Shown: positions 63,353-64,000 of the stretch, piece by piece
How the letters are laid out: each line of letters starts with the position of its first letter
How positions within the stretch are numbered: the stretch's first letter is position 1
Source of the DNA: Vibrio chagasii
GTDB lineage: Bacteria > Pseudomonadota > Gammaproteobacteria > Enterobacterales > Vibrionaceae
DNA: 64,000 nt
Assembly: GCF_002954585.1 (NCBI RefSeq)
Contig: NZ_MSCI01000001.1
Coordinates: 1,178,001 to 1,242,000, forward strand
Direction of reading: 5' to 3'
Notes under the pieces: generated by a model
Told to the model about the DNA's origin: nothing
Database searches by the model: none
Seen by the model: the letters and a program-made list of their open reading frames with translations, nothing else
Made by a program: the position numbers and the translations under genes

Positions 63353-64000
63353 ATGAGTGCTCAACAAACTAATTCAAACAATAGTACATCTTCAACTCTA
63401 GACTTAATCGTTATTGGCGGCGGCATCAATGGTGCGGGTATCGCGGCAGATGCTGCTGGTCGTGGTCTAAACGTTGGTTTATACGAAGCAAATGATTTCG
63501 CCTCTGCGACGTCTTCTGCAAGTTCAAAGCTAATCCACGGTGGCTTACGTTACCTTGAACATTACGAGTTTCGTTTAGTTTCAGAAGCACTCGCAGAACG
63601 TGAAGTGTTGCTGAGAAAAGCACCTCATGTTGCGCAACCAATGCGTTTCCGTTTACCGCACCGTCCATTTTTACGCCCAGCTTGGATGATTCGCTGTGGC
63701 TTGTTCCTTTACGACAACTTGGGCAAACGTACGACTCTTCCTGGAAGTAAAACGGTGAACTTGGCTCAATCAGGTTTGCTGAAACCAGAAATGAAAATAG
63801 GTTTCGAATACTCAGACTGCTGGGTAGATGATGCGCGTATGGTATTACTGAACGTGTTGGCAGCGAAAGAAAACAACGCAGAAGTACGCAACTACTGCCG
63901 AGTTGAAAAAGCACACCGTGAGGGCGACATTTGGCATGTAACTATTCTTGATGTGATGACAAACCAACGTTTTGAGCGCAAAGCGAAAGCGTTGGTCAAC
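63353..64000 (+). CDS. glpD: Glycerol-3-phosphate dehydrogenase (aerobic), 3' end missing
   Basis: The gene opens at ATG 63353 with AAAGAGG upstream and runs off the window after 216 codons; the full protein is usually near 500-530 residues. The FAD-binding start is LIVIGGGINGAGIAADAAGR, followed by LYEANDFASATSSASSKLIHG, then GGLRYLEHYEFRLVSEAL and VDDARMVLLNVLAA. GlpD oxidises glycerol-3-phosphate to dihydroxyacetone phosphate at the inner membrane, feeding electrons to quinone. It follows glpR, behind its own terminator and promoter. Confidence 0.96.
   Translation, partial: MSAQQTNSNNSTSSTLDLIVIGGGINGAGIAADAAGRGLNVGLYEANDFASATSSASSKLIHGGLRYLEHYEFRLVSEALAEREVLLRKAPHVAQPMRFRLPHRPFLRPAWMIRCGLFLYDNLGKRTTLPGSKTVNLAQSGLLKPEMKIGFEYSDCWVDDARMVLLNVLAAKENNAEVRNYCRVEKAHREGDIWHVTILDVMTNQRFERKAKALVN

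Overview
The window looks like chromosomal DNA of a marine Vibrio, most likely of the Splendidus clade. Protein content (MalT/MalP/MalQ with LamB and MalM, SstT, DUF368, glpFKRD), moderate AT content and Vibrio-like intergenic hairpins support the genus. The clade, and placement on the smaller chromosome, are inference. There is no rRNA, tRNA, CRISPR array, insertion sequence or phage gene. Almost everything is intact single-copy metabolism, with two clear gene remnants (a YcaQ-type fragment and a LysR-type tail).

Layout. 1-7.4 kb: maltodextrin genes malQ (cut by the window edge) and malP on the minus strand, divergent from the activator malT, with a perfect CRP-type palindrome between them. 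7.9-10.6 kb: a DUF368/PopT membrane protein, then a copper-delivery set (a small exported protein, SCO1/SenC and PCuAC). 10.7-13.8 kb: an rsgA-type GTPase preceded by a 15-codon leader ORF and a structured leader, then sstT. 13.9-18.4 kb: a Sel1-repeat protein, LysR and Lrp regulators, a LysE exporter and a DUF1294 protein. 18.5-29.5 kb: a second glucan region with a cytoplasmic GH13 amylase, a large lipoprotein pullulanase, malM, maltoporin lamB and glgX. MalT-box-like motifs recur upstream of these genes. 29.6-38.8 kb: a GGDEF protein with a degenerate signature, a TrmK-like methyltransferase, a PlsC-type acyltransferase, a flavodoxin/ferredoxin reductase, a DUF1971 protein, ldhA, a patatin and a catalase.

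38.9-46.5 kb is an acid-sugar (threonate/tetronate) catabolic cluster: ltnD-otnK-otnC-otnI, a GntP permease and a glycerate kinase, divergent from a DeoR-type regulator. 46.6-59.2 kb is mixed accessory content: two exported proteins of unknown function (one about 743 residues long with an EF-hand and TIM-barrel-like motifs), an oxidoreductase/monooxygenase pair with a LysR regulator, a FrnE thioredoxin-fold protein, an MFS exporter, a Cof phosphatase, a TetR/HPP pair with two tandem palindromic operators, and an arsR-ACR3 arsenic unit. 59.5-64 kb is the glycerol regulon glpF-glpK-glpR-glpD (glpD cut by the window end).

How the genes fit together. LamB admits maltodextrins, the surface pullulanase debranches glucan outside the cell, and MalQ/MalP/GlgX plus the cytoplasmic amylase turn oligosaccharides into glucose-1-phosphate and glucose. 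The maltodextrin ABC transporter (malEFGK) is not in this window. The acid-sugar cluster and glp genes both feed triose phosphates into lower glycolysis, and LdhA handles fermentative pyruvate. The most interesting unexplained items are the rsgA leader, the large exported EF-hand protein, the competing hairpins between malP and malQ, and the repeated operator-like motifs.
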